The position numbers and the translations under genes are program-made. DNA of 64,000 bases, taken from contig CM043949.1 of NCBI GenBank assembly GCA_014529385.2, forward strand, positions 112,096,477-112,160,476. Direction: 5' to 3'. Position 1 is the stretch's first letter. Every line of letters starts with the position of its first letter. The notes under the pieces were generated by a model. That model made no database searches. It had not been told where the DNA came from and saw nothing but the letters and a program-made list of their open reading frames with translations. Below are positions 46,656 to 58,928 of the stretch, one piece after another. This DNA is from Adiantum capillus-veneris. Taxonomy: Eukaryota; Streptophyta; Polypodiopsida; Polypodiales; Pteridaceae.

Positions 46656-49600
46656 TCACCTATGTGGGCTTACGTGATGCAACATGTTCTTGTGTCAAAG
46701 GGTGTTTGGAATATTGTGCAGGGCATTGATGTATATGCTGGTTCTGAGGATGTAGGAGATGTTGAGGATGTTTCAGGTCTTGCTGCAATGATTGCTGTTG
46801 TTAGAGTTGTTTTGCCTACGGTAGAACAAGCTCGTTGGGATGTTAAGGATGCACACACTCATGTGTTAATTGTGTTGTGTGTGAAGCGCTCCATTACTCC
46901 TTACATTCGTTCAGTGAAATTTGCAAAATAGGCTTGGGATATTCTTGTTGGTCTTTATGCAAGCCGCAATGAGGCAAAAAATACATTGCTGCAGAAAGAG
47001 CTGGAGTCAAAGATTATGCATCAGGAAGATTATATGGACACTTTCTTTGTCAAGGATATCAATGGGCAACTTATTTCTGCAGATGAAGTCATTTCAGACA
47101 ATTCCCTTGTGTAGACTGTTCTTGATGCCTTGCTAGAGTCTTACCAGACTTTTGCTAGTACTTGGAGACTTATGACCCAAGAAAATTCTGAAGTTGTCAA
47201 GTTTGATGCATTGTGCACATTGATGTTGCAAGAGTCACTTTTCAAAAAAATGAGGACTAGACAGCGTGCAGTTGACCAAGCTTTTATTGTTGCTCAAAGA
47301 AATGGTGGTAACAGCAATGTAGCCACTTCTTATGGTTCTTCTGCGAGTGGAAAATTACCTGCTCCTAATGCTTCTACTGGGAGAAATTCGTCTAGAAATT
47401 CTGGTGATAAGGGAAAAAAGAAGATGTGTTGCCATTATTGTAAAGCTAATGATCACTTGATCAAGCAGTGTCCAAAGTTGAAGAAAGAGGGTGGTTCCAA
47501 TGCAAATGTTGGTTCCACTACAAATGCAGCTATTAATATGTCTTCTTTGAAAGGAGACTATGATGCTGATGTTGATGCAGAATGGGCTTTTAGTGTAGAG
47601 TGTACCTATAATCCTGTTGTCCATGATGCATGCATGTCAGTTGCTACAGATTCACATGTGTGGTATTTTGATAGTGGTGCTACAAAGCACATTACCTCAC
47701 ATCGTGATTTGTTCACCTCTCTTGAGCCTCTCCCTCATGGGAATTCAGTTACTTGTGCCAACAATGCCTCGTATCTGGTTCAAGGAGTTGGAAATATTGT
47801 GCTTACTGCTACAAATGGCAGTTCTTTCACACTTGTTGATGCACTTTATGTACCTGGGATCAAGAAGAATCTGTTGTTTGTATCTACACTTGGTAGGCTT
47901 GTTCTTGTAGTCAAATTTGTGGATGAAAGATGTACTATACATGATCTTAGTTTTGGTGATGAGATTGTTGCATCTAGCATTTTATGGATGGGCTGTATAA
48001 GCTCACTTTGTATGACAAGTATGGGCTGAATTTTGCAAATGTAGTTGTGGATTCTAAGGCTATTTCAGATGCAAAACTTTGGGATGCATGTTTTGGACAT
48101 CTGAATTTTGCTAGTTTGCTGTGTTTGTAGAAATTTGATATGGTTGCTTCTTTGCTGCCTCTTGAAGCACCTGTCAAAAATGTTTGTGAAGGCTGTATTT
48201 TGGGTAAGATGCAGCATTCAAAGTTTCGAGAGGATGGTTCAATTAGAGCCACATGCAAGTTGCAGCTTTTTCATAGTGATGTTTGTGGGCCCATGCAAAC
48301 TCCGTCCTTGGGAAACTACCTTCATTTCATGACTTGGACGTCCTAAGTTTTTATGTGCTTCAAACAATTTCTGGCTATGGCTGAAAATGTCTTGAAATAT
48401 ACTATGGGCACCAAAATGGTGTTGCTGAGAGGAAAAACAGGTCACTTACGGAAATGGAACGATGTATGGTCAAAAGTCAAGCTTTGCCGCATTCATTTTG
48501 GCTTGAGGCCATCATGTGTGCCACTTATGTATTAAATAGGTGTCCTACGAAAGCTTTGCAGTCTATTACTCCTTATAAAGCATGGCATGATAAAAAGCCT
48601 TCTATTGAGTACATGCGTGTTCTTGGTTGTTTGGCATATGCTTTGGTGCCACAAACACAACGCAAAAAATTGGATGATAAGGCTATCAAATGTACTTTTG
48701 TTGGTTATAGTAATGAAAGCAAAGGTTACAGGTTATACCATCCACAAACAAAGCGTATTCTAGTTTCTCAAGATGTTGTATTTGTGGAAGATCTGTTCCG
48801 TCCTTGCTGTCATGTACTAGAGACAATAATGTAAGCTCACAAGACATTTATGACACTTTGTTGCCTCTTTTTAGTGGTGGAAGTGCGAATGTAAATTCCA
48901 ATGAGGAAAATGTACAACCTATGGGGGTTTCTGAAAATGTTACAGATCGACCTATTACTGATGCAGATGTACATGATGTACTTGATGAGGAAAGGGCTAA
49001 GAATGAGCAGGCTAGAGGTATGCCTAAATGTCTAATGCATACTTTACGTGATAGAAAATTGGATGCACCTTTTTCTAGTCACACTTGTTTAGGTTCTCGC
49101 CATGCATCTTATGCATGAGATTGTCATGCTTTGGTTGTGTCTAGCTTACATGATGTTGAGGAACCTCTATCTTTTGAGGAAGCAAAGAATTTAGAAAATT
49201 GGATGGCTACCATGCAATCAAAATATGATGTATTTATAGAAAATGACACATGGAATTTATGTGATTTGCTTCCTGGAAAAAAGGCCATTGGTACGAAGTG
49301 GGTTTACAACCCTAGACGCAAGGCGGATGGTGAGATTGATCACTATAAGGCTCGACTTGTTGCAAAGGGTTATGCACAACAAAAAGGCATAGACTATGAA
49401 GAGACTTTTGCTCCCACTTGTCGTATGACTACTGTGCACTTTCTATGTGCATTAGCAACTCATTTTGGTTGGGATGTACATCAGTCAGACATTGTTACTA
49501 CTTTCTTGAATGGTGACAAATTTGAGGAAGTTTATGTAACGCAGTCTCACGGTTTTGTCAAGAAATGACAAGAGGATAAGGTGTGCAAATGTAACAAATC

Positions 49601-49868
49601 TTTGTATAGGTTGAAGCAATCTCCTCGTGCTTGGTATGAGAAGGTTGACACTCATTTGGTCTAACAAGGCTTTTGTAATAGTCCAGCAGAAAGCACATTG
49701 TATGTAAAGCGTGAGGGTGATGTACTTCTCATTGTGGTTCTTTATGTAGATGATTTGCTAATCACTCGACCAAGTGAGAGACATATTGCTGAATTTAAGG
49801 CTGATTTGAATGCTACTTTCAAGATGAAATATTTGGGGTTGTTGCATCATTACTTAGGTATACAGTTT
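46656..49868 (+). mobile_element. Copia-D, internal fragment without LTRs
   Basis: It begins inside gag at CTATGTGGGCTTA and ends inside the reverse transcriptase at 49868 (T-Q-F motif) where a TA microsatellite starts. gag to protease is a 299-codon frame (47130-48029) with an intact C-H-Y-C knuckle and D-S-G-A. The integrase has lost about 70 bp near 48333 and about 115 bp near 48412, together removing both catalytic Asp residues. Y-V-D-D is present near 49745. Stops occur at 46929, 47112 and 49566. Confidence 0.9.
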
Positions 49869-49869
49869 A

Positions 49870-50379
<510 letters not shown>

Positions 50380-51357
50380 TGGTGTCCCTGGACACCAAAC
50401 ATGATGTTATGCATGTGTTTGGAGGTCATAACAACATATAAGTGCCCACCTAGCCAAGGCGTTCGTTGGGTCAGTCGGCCAAAGTTTTGATGTGGTCACA
50501 TTATTTTCCAATGTTTAATACATCAAACCCTGTAAAAGCCTAATGTCAATCGTCTATGTCAAGTCTAAGTCAAAGATGTAATTTTTCCAATGATGTATGT
50601 AAAGGTCCATGAGAAGTTGGCTGCCCGCTGGCCACTTTAGAAAGCCCTAGGTATATAATACACTAAGGTTAGTGGGAAAGGGGACATTATTTTTTGAAGA
50701 TAAGGGACTTCTGCGTTATGTACAGAGAGCTACCTCTTTGCTCCAACTTGTAATCATCGCTTCTGGGGCTACGGTAATCCAAATTCAGTTTTGTTTCTTG
50801 CATTGTGTTCCTCTTACTCTGCCCTTTCATTCAAGTGTAAGCATCCAAGATTCGGTGAAGGTTTCAAACGCATCCGTTTAGGCCTTAAATTGCTGTTTTG
50901 AGTGTTTATATGCGTATTTTATGTTGTTTTGACCCTAGGAGAGGCTTTAGGTACCTAAAAACGACCCTTTAGGATCTTCCGTTTACTGTTTTTGCGTACT
51001 TTGGGACGAACGATCGCGATCGTTGTACCTCTCCAGAATGCTGTGACAGTGATAGGATATGTTCCTGATAGTCCCCTGTAGCTTCTCTTCAAGTTCCGTG
51101 CGATTCCGATATGATTTGCATGGTGAACGGGCATGATGACTGTAGAGCTGTGTAGAAGGACATAGGCAAATAACTTGGCTTTAGTGCGTTTGATTTGCTT
51201 GTAGAGTTAGTAGTTGCATCTCTTCGAGTTCACTTCATTAGGATGGACACCCTAGTGAGTTTCCATGCCTCATCCGAGTCGCTTCCCCTGTATCGATAAT
51301 TTTATGTTGATGCTTGAGAGCTATGCTATGGACGTCCGTCGCGGCGACCCGCAAACA
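50380..51357 (+). repeat. Gypsy 5' LTR, plus orientation
   Basis: It is homologous to the minus-strand blocks at 28793-30477. Its start is approximate: a TGGTGTCC-CT-GGACACCA hairpin lies at 50380-50397. A promoter-like GGTATATAATACAC lies near 50650. It ends GCAAACA at 51357, two bases before the primer site. A 16-bp perfect palindrome AACGATCGCGATCGTT is at 51009-51024. Confidence 0.75.
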
Positions 51358-51358
51358 T

Positions 51359-51376
51359 TGGCGCCGTTGCCGGGGA
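51359..51376 (+). other. Gypsy primer binding site, tRNA-Asp type
   Basis: TGGCGCCGTTGCCGGGGA, complementary to the 3' end of plant tRNA-Asp (GUC), as used by Athila/Tat-like gypsy lineages. Confidence 0.88.
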
Positions 51377-51799
51377 ATGAATCTTAGGTGATGAGTGACC
51401 GAGTGCGTATTCAGAGTTTTCTTATTGTTCCAAAAGATAATTTCCATTCCATTTACATTTCAGTGAAGCATCTAGACAGGGGTTTAGTGCTTAGTGGAGT
51501 TTAGGGTCGGTGGACTAGCTAGATCTACTCTTGAGAGATATAGGGAGTTGTGAGTGAGGTTGCTTTAAGCATTTTTACTCTTCAAATTTCTTTGTATTGA
51601 TTGAGTACTGATGCATCATCCGTTTTTTATCTTGTTTGTTTTGTTTGATTCATTTTCTTATGTTCTTTCATTTATGTACCTAGGAGTAGGATAAGTAAAT
51701 CACATTCCAGTCAGATTTGGGGCAAAAGTTAGAGTCGAGAAACCAGAAAACCATAACTTTGCCAAAAGGGCCATAAGACTCGGAAATTAGAAAATCTGA

Positions 51800-53480
51800 C
51801 CAAACAGAGCTGAAATTGATTCAAATCACAAAGTGGTAGCACCAAACACTGGGAAATACTTGTCAGATAGAGCCTGTAAAATTTCATCAGATTTGGCAAG
51901 GTACTACGATCGCGATCGGTGTACCTCAGTGTCAGAATTGTACAAGATTTGACATGTGCCTTCCTGATAAGATTCTAAACAAGTTTGTCTAAAGCAACCA
52001 CACCCAAAAACATCAAAAATCAAGGAAATCAGGCCACTCGGGTAAAACTAGCCTGACAGACCCAGAAACTGTAAAATCTTGACTTTTGGTGATCCAAATG
52101 CAAAAAGACTTGGGGGATAGCCTTAAAACATCAAGCATGCCAAATTTGGTCTAATTTGGGCTCAGAACTACGATCGCGATCGGTGTACCTAAGTACCAGA
52201 TTTTGACTAGATTTCATCTGTGGGATCCTCAGGTGTATACAAACATAAAAGTCTAAAGGACCTAGAGCCAGAAACCTCAAAATACCTGTCAAATCATCTG
52301 AATACAAATCCGAGTCAAAAACTGCTAAACTGGCATAGAAATTGACTTTCAGAAGACCAAAACATATCAAGACTGGGAATAAACCATACAGAGGGATAGC
52401 ATGTACACAGGACAACCCCAGATAGCTTTCAAATCCCAAAACAAACACCAAAATCAAGTCAAATTGACAGATTCAGGAAATCAGGCACTTCAGACCAAGA
52501 AACTGTAAATTCTTGACTTTTCTGAGTCCAAATCAGAAAAGATTTGGCAGGTAGTCTTAAAATAGCCTAGTGAACAAGCTGGTGAAGTTTCATCCAATTT
52601 GGGCTCCAAAGTACGATCGCGATTGGTGTACCTCAGTGCCAGATTTTGACTAGACTTTACCCACACATACACCTAGGTTATATAAGATATCATCAGTTTT
52701 CAAAATTCAAAAAAAAAATCACCAAAATAGCCAAAAACAGCAGACAGTCAGGAAACCACTGGAGTAGACCAAGATCTGGTGAAAACATGACTTTTTCTTG
52801 TCCAAATTCAAAAAGATTTGGGGAGTAGACTGTACACCATTGTCTACAATATCCACAAGTTTCATCCAATTTGGGCTCAAAACTACGATCGCGATCGGTG
52901 TACCATATTGACATTTTGAGTTGAGACTTGGTGAGTAGGTAGCTGATAACTAGACAAACAACTTTCTCAAAAGAACCAGGGTCAAAAAACCAAAAGACAG
53001 TTATCAAATAGGGAAAACACTGATCACACTGATCCTTCAGACCAAAATTTTGAGAAAATTCAAGTTTTTGTGATCCAAATGCAAAGTGGGTTTGGGAATA
53101 GACTAATCATACCCATGTCTATCAACTCCTAAAATTTCATGCAAAAAGGAGCTGGAACTACGATCGCGATCGGTGTACCCCAGTGACATTTTGGATTGAA
53201 CATTTACGAGTAGGTAGCTGACATCTAGTGCAACATATTTTCCAAAAGGAGCAAGGTCAAAAAAGCAAAAGAAAGTGGTCAAAAAAGTCCCAGTTACACA
53301 AGCAGGCCAATAACCATAAAACCACCTGGGATTTGGATTTTCATTGGTCAAAACATCTCCAAATTCAAAAATACAAAGACACTTGGTATCAAGACATCAA
53401 GGGCTAGCTACTGTGCAAAAATCTTCTAAATCTGTGACATGGGGTCAATGATCGCGATCGGTGTACCTCTACATAGTGAG
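51800..53480 (+). repeat. Degenerate tandem repeat with conserved palindrome CGATCGCGATCG
   Basis: The palindrome occurs at 51907, 52171, 52614 (one mismatch), 52886, 53161 and 53449 (first base changed), followed each time by G-K-TGTACC. Spacings are 264, 443, 272, 275 and 288 bp. Around it the units share TTTCATCCAATTTGGGCTC upstream and a CCAGATTTTGACTAGA or GACATTTTGRRTTGA segment downstream. The block lies in the gypsy leader, between primer site and first ORF. Confidence 0.88.
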
Positions 53481-53911
53481 GGTATTTGACTTCATAAATT
53501 TGTAGATCTACTTGAGTACATCCCAAATCTCAAGTTTGAGTGAAAAATACCTTGTAGAAGCCAAGATACAAGCCAAAGTTCCTGTGTGCTGGTCCTGAAA
53601 CTGTTTTGAGTGTTGTTTCAAGTATAGTTCACCAAAAGTGCTCTAACTTTTGATATACAACTCCAAATTGAGTCAGGTATAGCTAGGAAGAAAGCTTGCG
53701 GGCAATAGTACACACCAAGGTTTTAGAGCTGAATTTTACTAGGTTTCTTAATTCCAAACTTTCAGGGTACCCAAGACCAGTTTCCAGAGACCAAAAAAGT
53801 CACAAATTCCTGACTTTTAAGAGACTTGACCAGGGCAAAAAGGGATTGTGTGCACTAAGCCAAGGTGTTCTTATCAAGGATCATCTTGGGAGTATCGAGT
53901 GAGGCTTAAAC

Positions 53912-54784
53912 ATGACGACTCATACATCATTAGGGTTTCCCACTCAACTCAGAGCTATGCCACCTACACAAACAACCAGAAATACTGCAACACCTATAAC
54001 AAGAGGGTTGAGACAAGACCATGAGGCTTATCAATCATATCAAGCCAAACCTCAAGGCAGGGCTCATGGATATTTGTCAAGTGATCATGTAGCTCACTGG
54101 ATACCAAACCAATCAACTAAAATGCGGGAGTTTGAAAGAGCAAAAGTGGAAATTGTTGGAGACTTAGAGGAGAAGCATCCTCTAATCAACAAACCCAACG
54201 TGAGGTTCATCAAAACCAATGAAGCCACGAGAGTTCTAACGGATTACACTTATGATGGCCTTTATAGGTTACCAATTGGGGATCAAAAAAACTTCTATAG
54301 ATGTTTAAATTCCATCATTGAAGAGTTTACAGACTACAAGAACCTCTATGCCTTCACATACACAGATGACCAGGGAGCGCAAGTTCTAATGGTAGATATG
54401 TATGGACGAGAGTACAAACTTATCAGCCCAATTGAGCTAGAAAGATATACAATCTCTGCTTACTACTTTCAAGCGAGTGTAAGCGTACCAGGGTTTTTTG
54501 AGACTGATTTGCAAGAAGTGAACATTGAAACTATGGAATCAAATGGACCTCAAACATCCAAAATAGCTATTCACGGGAGTGTAGCCCCTACCTCATTGAG
54601 TGAAACCAAGAGACCACCAATTAGACTTACAAATCCATCAACATTTCCAAAACATGTCTCAAAGGGGATTCCACCAGGATTTGCTCCAAGACGAGAAGAA
54701 GGAACGAGGGATGTCTTTGTGAGAGACCCCAACACACTAAGATACATGGTTGAACCAGAACCAATGAGACCCAATGTGTCTTGA
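53912..54784 (+). CDS. Unknown 290-codon ORF in the gypsy 5' region
   Basis: An uninterrupted frame from ATG 53912 to TGA 54782. The N-terminal part is Thr/Gln-rich and low in complexity, the middle has Y-D-G-L-Y-R-L-P and E-F-T-D-Y-K-N-L-Y, the C-terminal part is Pro-rich (G-I-P-P-G-F-A-P-R). No zinc knuckle, protease or polymerase motif is visible. By position after LTR, primer site and leader it is where Gag should be, so a divergent Gag or extra 5' ORF of the gypsy element is the first guess. That it is open over 870 bases in an otherwise broken landscape is notable. It is cut off on the 3' side by LINE sequence starting about 54790. Confidence 0.55.
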   Translation: MTTHTSLGFPTQLRAMPPTQTTRNTATPITRGLRQDHEAYQSYQAKPQGRAHGYLSSDHVAHWIPNQSTKMREFERAKVEIVGDLEEKHPLINKPNVRFIKTNEATRVLTDYTYDGLYRLPIGDQKNFYRCLNSIIEEFTDYKNLYAFTYTDDQGAQVLMVDMYGREYKLISPIELERYTISAYYFQASVSVPGFFETDLQEVNIETMESNGPQTSKIAIHGSVAPTSLSETKRPPIRLTNPSTFPKHVSKGIPPGFAPRREEGTRDVFVRDPNTLRYMVEPEPMRPNVS

Positions 54785-54789
54785 GGTTT

Positions 54790-56952
54790 TTGTGTTGCTT
54801 TTCCACAAGAACCGTTTGATAGGCTGCAAAAATACTTTTTGATTGGATTTGCTCAATTCTAGCAACGACGATAGAATAAAATATACGCGATCATGGAAGG
54901 CATTAATCACCGCCGTGACTCTGTTATAGAAGGGGAGGACCACAAAATTTCACCTTCTCATTTTACTATTTATTTTGGTCAAGAACCAATCAAATTTTTG
55001 CTTATCCACAATGCCCACCCCAAGTGGAGCGCCTAGGTGTTTGAACAGAGTGCCCTTACCTATATCTCATGATAGTTCTTGATTTCTCAATACTTCACAT
55101 TGGGCCGGAAGCACAAGCAAATAATTGAACAATCTCAAGGATTCTTCTTAGCATTTTTGAGTTGGCTTTAAGAAAGAGCAAAGAGTCACTTGCAAACAAC
55201 TTAGCAAGCAATTGTTTTCCTCCAAGAAGTGAAAGACCTTGAATTTCCCCTTTCTTTGCACTATCCTCAAGTGCGGTCACCAAAGGGTGAGAGCCCATTG
55301 CAAAAGTTAGCGAGGCAATGGGTAAGCCTTTCTTGATAGAACGATTGACTTCAAAACCTCCCACTAACTTGTTGTTGAAGAGAAGTTTAGAGTAGCTTCC
55401 TTTCCCCAAGCGTCCGAACTGTCACACACATTTTGGGTCCAAAGCCCAAAGCCTTCATGAAAGTCTCAATGTAAGACCATGGGACTCTTTTGTCGGGCTT
55501 ATCTAGGTCAAATTGGAGGAGGATATATTCTTGCTTGGTAAAAGAAGCATACTCAATGCTAACCATGGCAGTGAGGATGTTATCATATATCAACTGTCCT
55601 TTGATGAATCTATGTTGGTGGGGGGTGATGATTTTGTTCAAGGTTGCAACCAATCTTAATGAAACCACCTTAGCAATGATCTTGTATGCATCTGTCATCA
55701 TGGAGATAGGCCGCTAGTGCTTTAGCAGCGAGCGGGACACCAACTTGGGAATAGGTCTAATCGGTCCTCTTTTAAGGTTGGCAACCAATTCCCCCTCAAG
55801 AAGAGCCCTGTTAGCTAGCTGTGCTATTGAGATTTTGAGATCCTCCTAGAATTCTTTGAATAATTTGACAGTGAGTCCATCCCACCCAAAGGACTTTTCC
55901 TTCCCAATTGCTTGCAAAGCACTCCAACATTCATCAATAGAGATTGGTCTGTCCAATGATTTTGCTTCAATAGGGAGTATATTACATTTAATTGTACCAA
56001 GCAGATGGGATTTGGTCTCCTCGACCCTAGGAGCAGAGACTTCTGGCTGACCAATAATCTTGGGGAGATCACTATAATAAAAAATTACTATCACGTGGGT
56101 TCAACATTGGGGATTATTTTATTCTATGTTTTTTCACTTTTTTACATGCAAAATGTTGTTGAAAAATGTCCTTGGAAAACAATTTACAGATTGAATAGGA
56201 AAAGGGTCCCTTTTATTGGTGATAAATTCATAGGTAAGGGGTTTTCTAAATAGTGCTTGAACGCATGTGATATACATAGATTTTACATATAGTGACCCCT
56301 TCGAGCCAATAATTTGACTCAGATGGTCAAGCATGAGCTTGGTCACAACATTCTGGTCTCTTACTTTGCTCCCCCTCTCACCAATGACTGTTGTGATAGA
56401 ATCCCTTCTTCTTTTGACTTTGAGAGATCTAAAGAAATGAGTTTGGTTGGCGCGTTCGCGTTTGAGGGCAAGCTCTTTGGCCAGCACTTGTTTCTTATTG
56501 ATATCCTCTTTGGCCTCATGCCATCTTTTGTGCTCTTCCTCAAGAGATCTTCCTTCTTGTTTTCTTTTGGAGAGCTCCTCTACTTCTTCCTTCAACTTCA
56601 TGTTGAGACCTCTCGAGCCTTTTTCACTTTGGGCCCTGCACATTCTATCTTGATTGGATTCTATGCACCAAGGAGGTCCATGCTCAAGGGCCATCTACTT
56701 CCACATCCTACCTTAGCTTGCAAAGAGCCATATTGTCTAGGGATATGAAAAGAGATTCCTTAAAGAGATGATCCCTTGAGAGTAGTTTCTTTTTCTTGCC
56801 CATGGATGTCCGAAACTGTGGAGATAATTGAATAGGTCATAACATGAGCAGTCAATGCTTGATTTGAGCACTGTAAAGCACATGTTGTAGCTCTTTGTAG
56901 GAACAACCAAAGTTGTGCTAAACTTGATTCCATTTCTTAGTACATATCTCAA
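54790..56952 (-). pseudogene. LINE (L1-like) ORF2 remnant
   Basis: On the minus strand, reverse transcriptase motifs in order: S-F-G-W-D-G-L (near 55880), Y-K-I-I-A-K-V and F-I-K-G-Q (about 55690-55600), F-D-L-D-K-P (near 55510), L-F-A-S-D for the F/Y-x-D-D box (near 55190; the second Asp is Ser-Leu-shifted), and F-L-W near 54830. Upstream (56694-56134) the post-endonuclease segment has F-F-R-S-L-K-V-K-R. A 190-bp segment near 56085-56275 does not fit and may be an insertion. Many stops and frameshifts. The 5' end is uncertain. Confidence 0.75.
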
Positions 56953-57530
56953 GGTGGGTCCAAAAACAATAGAAGCAATCCCTGGAAATTCTTGTATTGC
57001 CCATATCTTCCTCGTCTAGATTCCAAGACAAGATGTAAAAACAAGCTTGGAGAGGGCATCAAGCACTACACTTTTAGCCTAGAAACTTGCATTTTGACAA
57101 CGTCTTGGCCTACGGGCTTCAAACCTCATTTAACAGTCCCAAAACCCACAATTAGCATACATTTTAATCAACCTGATGTCATAATAGAATCTGACAATGT
57201 TCATAATATTGTTAGAACTTCAAAATACTTATAGATTCTCATCTTTTATCCCATGTATGCAAAGAAACACAACATTCACCCCCTCTGAACCTGCACATCC
57301 TCCGATATGTGCCAACCATCATCTGCCATCCCAAATTGGAAGCAAAAACCTTTAAACACATAACCATTGGCCCACTATAAGAATAACATCCACAATCTTC
57401 CAATCTATGGCTTCATGCGAGTATACCCTCCTCTAGGATCATAGGGAAACATAAAAACTTTCCATCAGTGGAACATAAGGATCCATTATCCCATAAACCA
57501 TTATGAACACCACATGGATCATATGGCATA
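56953..57530. other. Stretch without recognisable gene
   Basis: No supported feature. Reverse-strand reading after the stop of the next ORF still looks partly coding (to about 57350) but is broken by several stops. Confidence 0.4.
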
Positions 57531-57534
57531 TAAA

Positions 57535-58245
57535 TCACCTACCCCAAACCATGCACATTTCCATCTCCTCTTGGATCAAATGGTGAATTGGACAATTCCC
57601 ATAAGAGGAATACATCACAAGTTCCCTAATGATAGAGTTCCCCCCTAGATCATTAGGGTTGCAAGTAAACTGCCACAAGGCACAAAATGTTCTTGAACCA
57701 TAAAACACAAAAACATATGGGTTGTAATAGTCCCTTGGAACATAGAGTAGCAACAAATCCATATTATCCCCTCCTCTAACAACATCCTCAATATTAATCA
57801 ATAGATCATTATCATCCACAATAGAAATCACCCTATTTGGTACCTCAAAATCTGTAGGCATCATGTCTATGGTAGACTTAAAATCCTCTACAACCTCATC
57901 ATGTATCTGGATTAGCTCATCATTATCCTCATTTTTCTTACCACATTGTTGAATTTTGGGGTGATAAGAAACTTGAAATCCCTCTAAAGCATCATCCAAA
58001 AGAGTCATATACTCCATATAATCCTTTTTATCAAAGGAAACCTGTAATTTATTTGTTGCATGGTTAAAACAAGCCTTGTTACATATATCACACATAGGAT
58101 TCTTTGGTTCTAGAAGTAAAGGTTGGTACTTCTCTCCCTCCATCAAATAATTTTGAAGAGTAGATAGCAGGAAAAAAACAATAAAAAAAGTGCAACACGG
58201 ATCCAACATGGCATGCAATTTATTGGATTCCCTATTTATGTACAA
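57535..58245 (-). CDS. Unknown 236-codon ORF with Cys/His motif
   Basis: Frame from ATG 58245 to the stop at 57535. An internal Met near codon 37 (M-E-G-E-K-Y) may be the real start, since the first residues are hydrophobic and low in complexity. C-D-I-C-x3-C-x2-H (about codons 52-62) could bind a metal. The middle is acidic, the end rich in aromatic residues. I do not recognise the family. It is flanked by LINE and Copia sequence, so retroelement origin is likely, but a host gene fragment is not excluded. Confidence 0.45.
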   Translation of the reverse strand: MYINRESNKLHAMLDPCCTFFIVFFLLSTLQNYLMEGEKYQPLLLEPKNPMCDICNKACFNHATNKLQVSFDKKDYMEYMTLLDDALEGFQVSYHPKIQQCGKKNEDNDELIQIHDEVVEDFKSTIDMMPTDFEVPNRVISIVDDNDLLINIEDVVRGGDNMDLLLLYVPRDYYNPYVFVFYGSRTFCALWQFTCNPNDLGGNSIIRELVMYSSYGNCPIHHLIQEEMEMCMVWGR

Positions 58246-58702
58246 AGTGCGATCAAAATTGACCCTTGATAATCACCCAAAAAGGGTAAAAACCTTAGGA
58301 AAACGGTAAAATCTTGAGCATTGGTACCAAAATATGTTGAATATCCACCACTACTTGGCCCTCTAACCATTCTTGCTTGTCATATATTCTCCACCCATGG
58401 TTGGCAGCATGTACACGAGCTGACAATTCTCACACACTGGCCCTAATGGAAGCTTGGGAATCCACCCTCTTTGCACATGTGCTTGCCCAAACCCTTCCCT
58501 ATTGATATGTTGTCATGTAATCTTGCACTAAAAAACATTCCTCAAGCTACACACACAACAAACCCAAAATCTCTATCTGTGTAGCCGTTCACACTTTTTC
58601 CTAGAGCTTCTTCTCCAAAACATTCACCAAACTCTATTTTGAGGCCCTTGAAAAATTTCATCCCATCCTTTTGCCTTGTCCTCTTTGGAAAAGAGAGAAA
58701 AA
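58246..58702. other. Stretch without recognisable gene
   Basis: About 450 bp upstream of Copia-E, nothing recognised. Confidence 0.4.
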
Positions 58703-58928
58703 TGTTGTAATTAGGGTTGCAGGAAAATACACAGCTTGGAGAAGATGAAGGAAGCTCAAGGCACACAATTGAGAGTGTATTACTTAGTGTGCAATGGAAA
58801 GATAAGTTAGACCTAGAGTGATGGGCGTATATACAATGCACGGGAAAAAATCCTCCTAGTGAGGGAAAAAATGCCCCGACGGTCCTAAGTGTGTTCACAC
58901 ACATCACTACGACATGTATATGGTAACG
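58703..58928 (-). repeat. Copia-E 3' LTR
   Basis: 226 bp; TGTTAC start at 58928 with the first base mutated, CA end at 58703. Confidence 0.9.

Noticed and set aside
51009-53460. Restriction-site or CRISPR-like array as explanation of the GATC palindromes
   Set aside because: Spacing is about 270 bp with homologous flanks, not short repeats with unique spacers, and the context is a retrotransposon leader in a plant.
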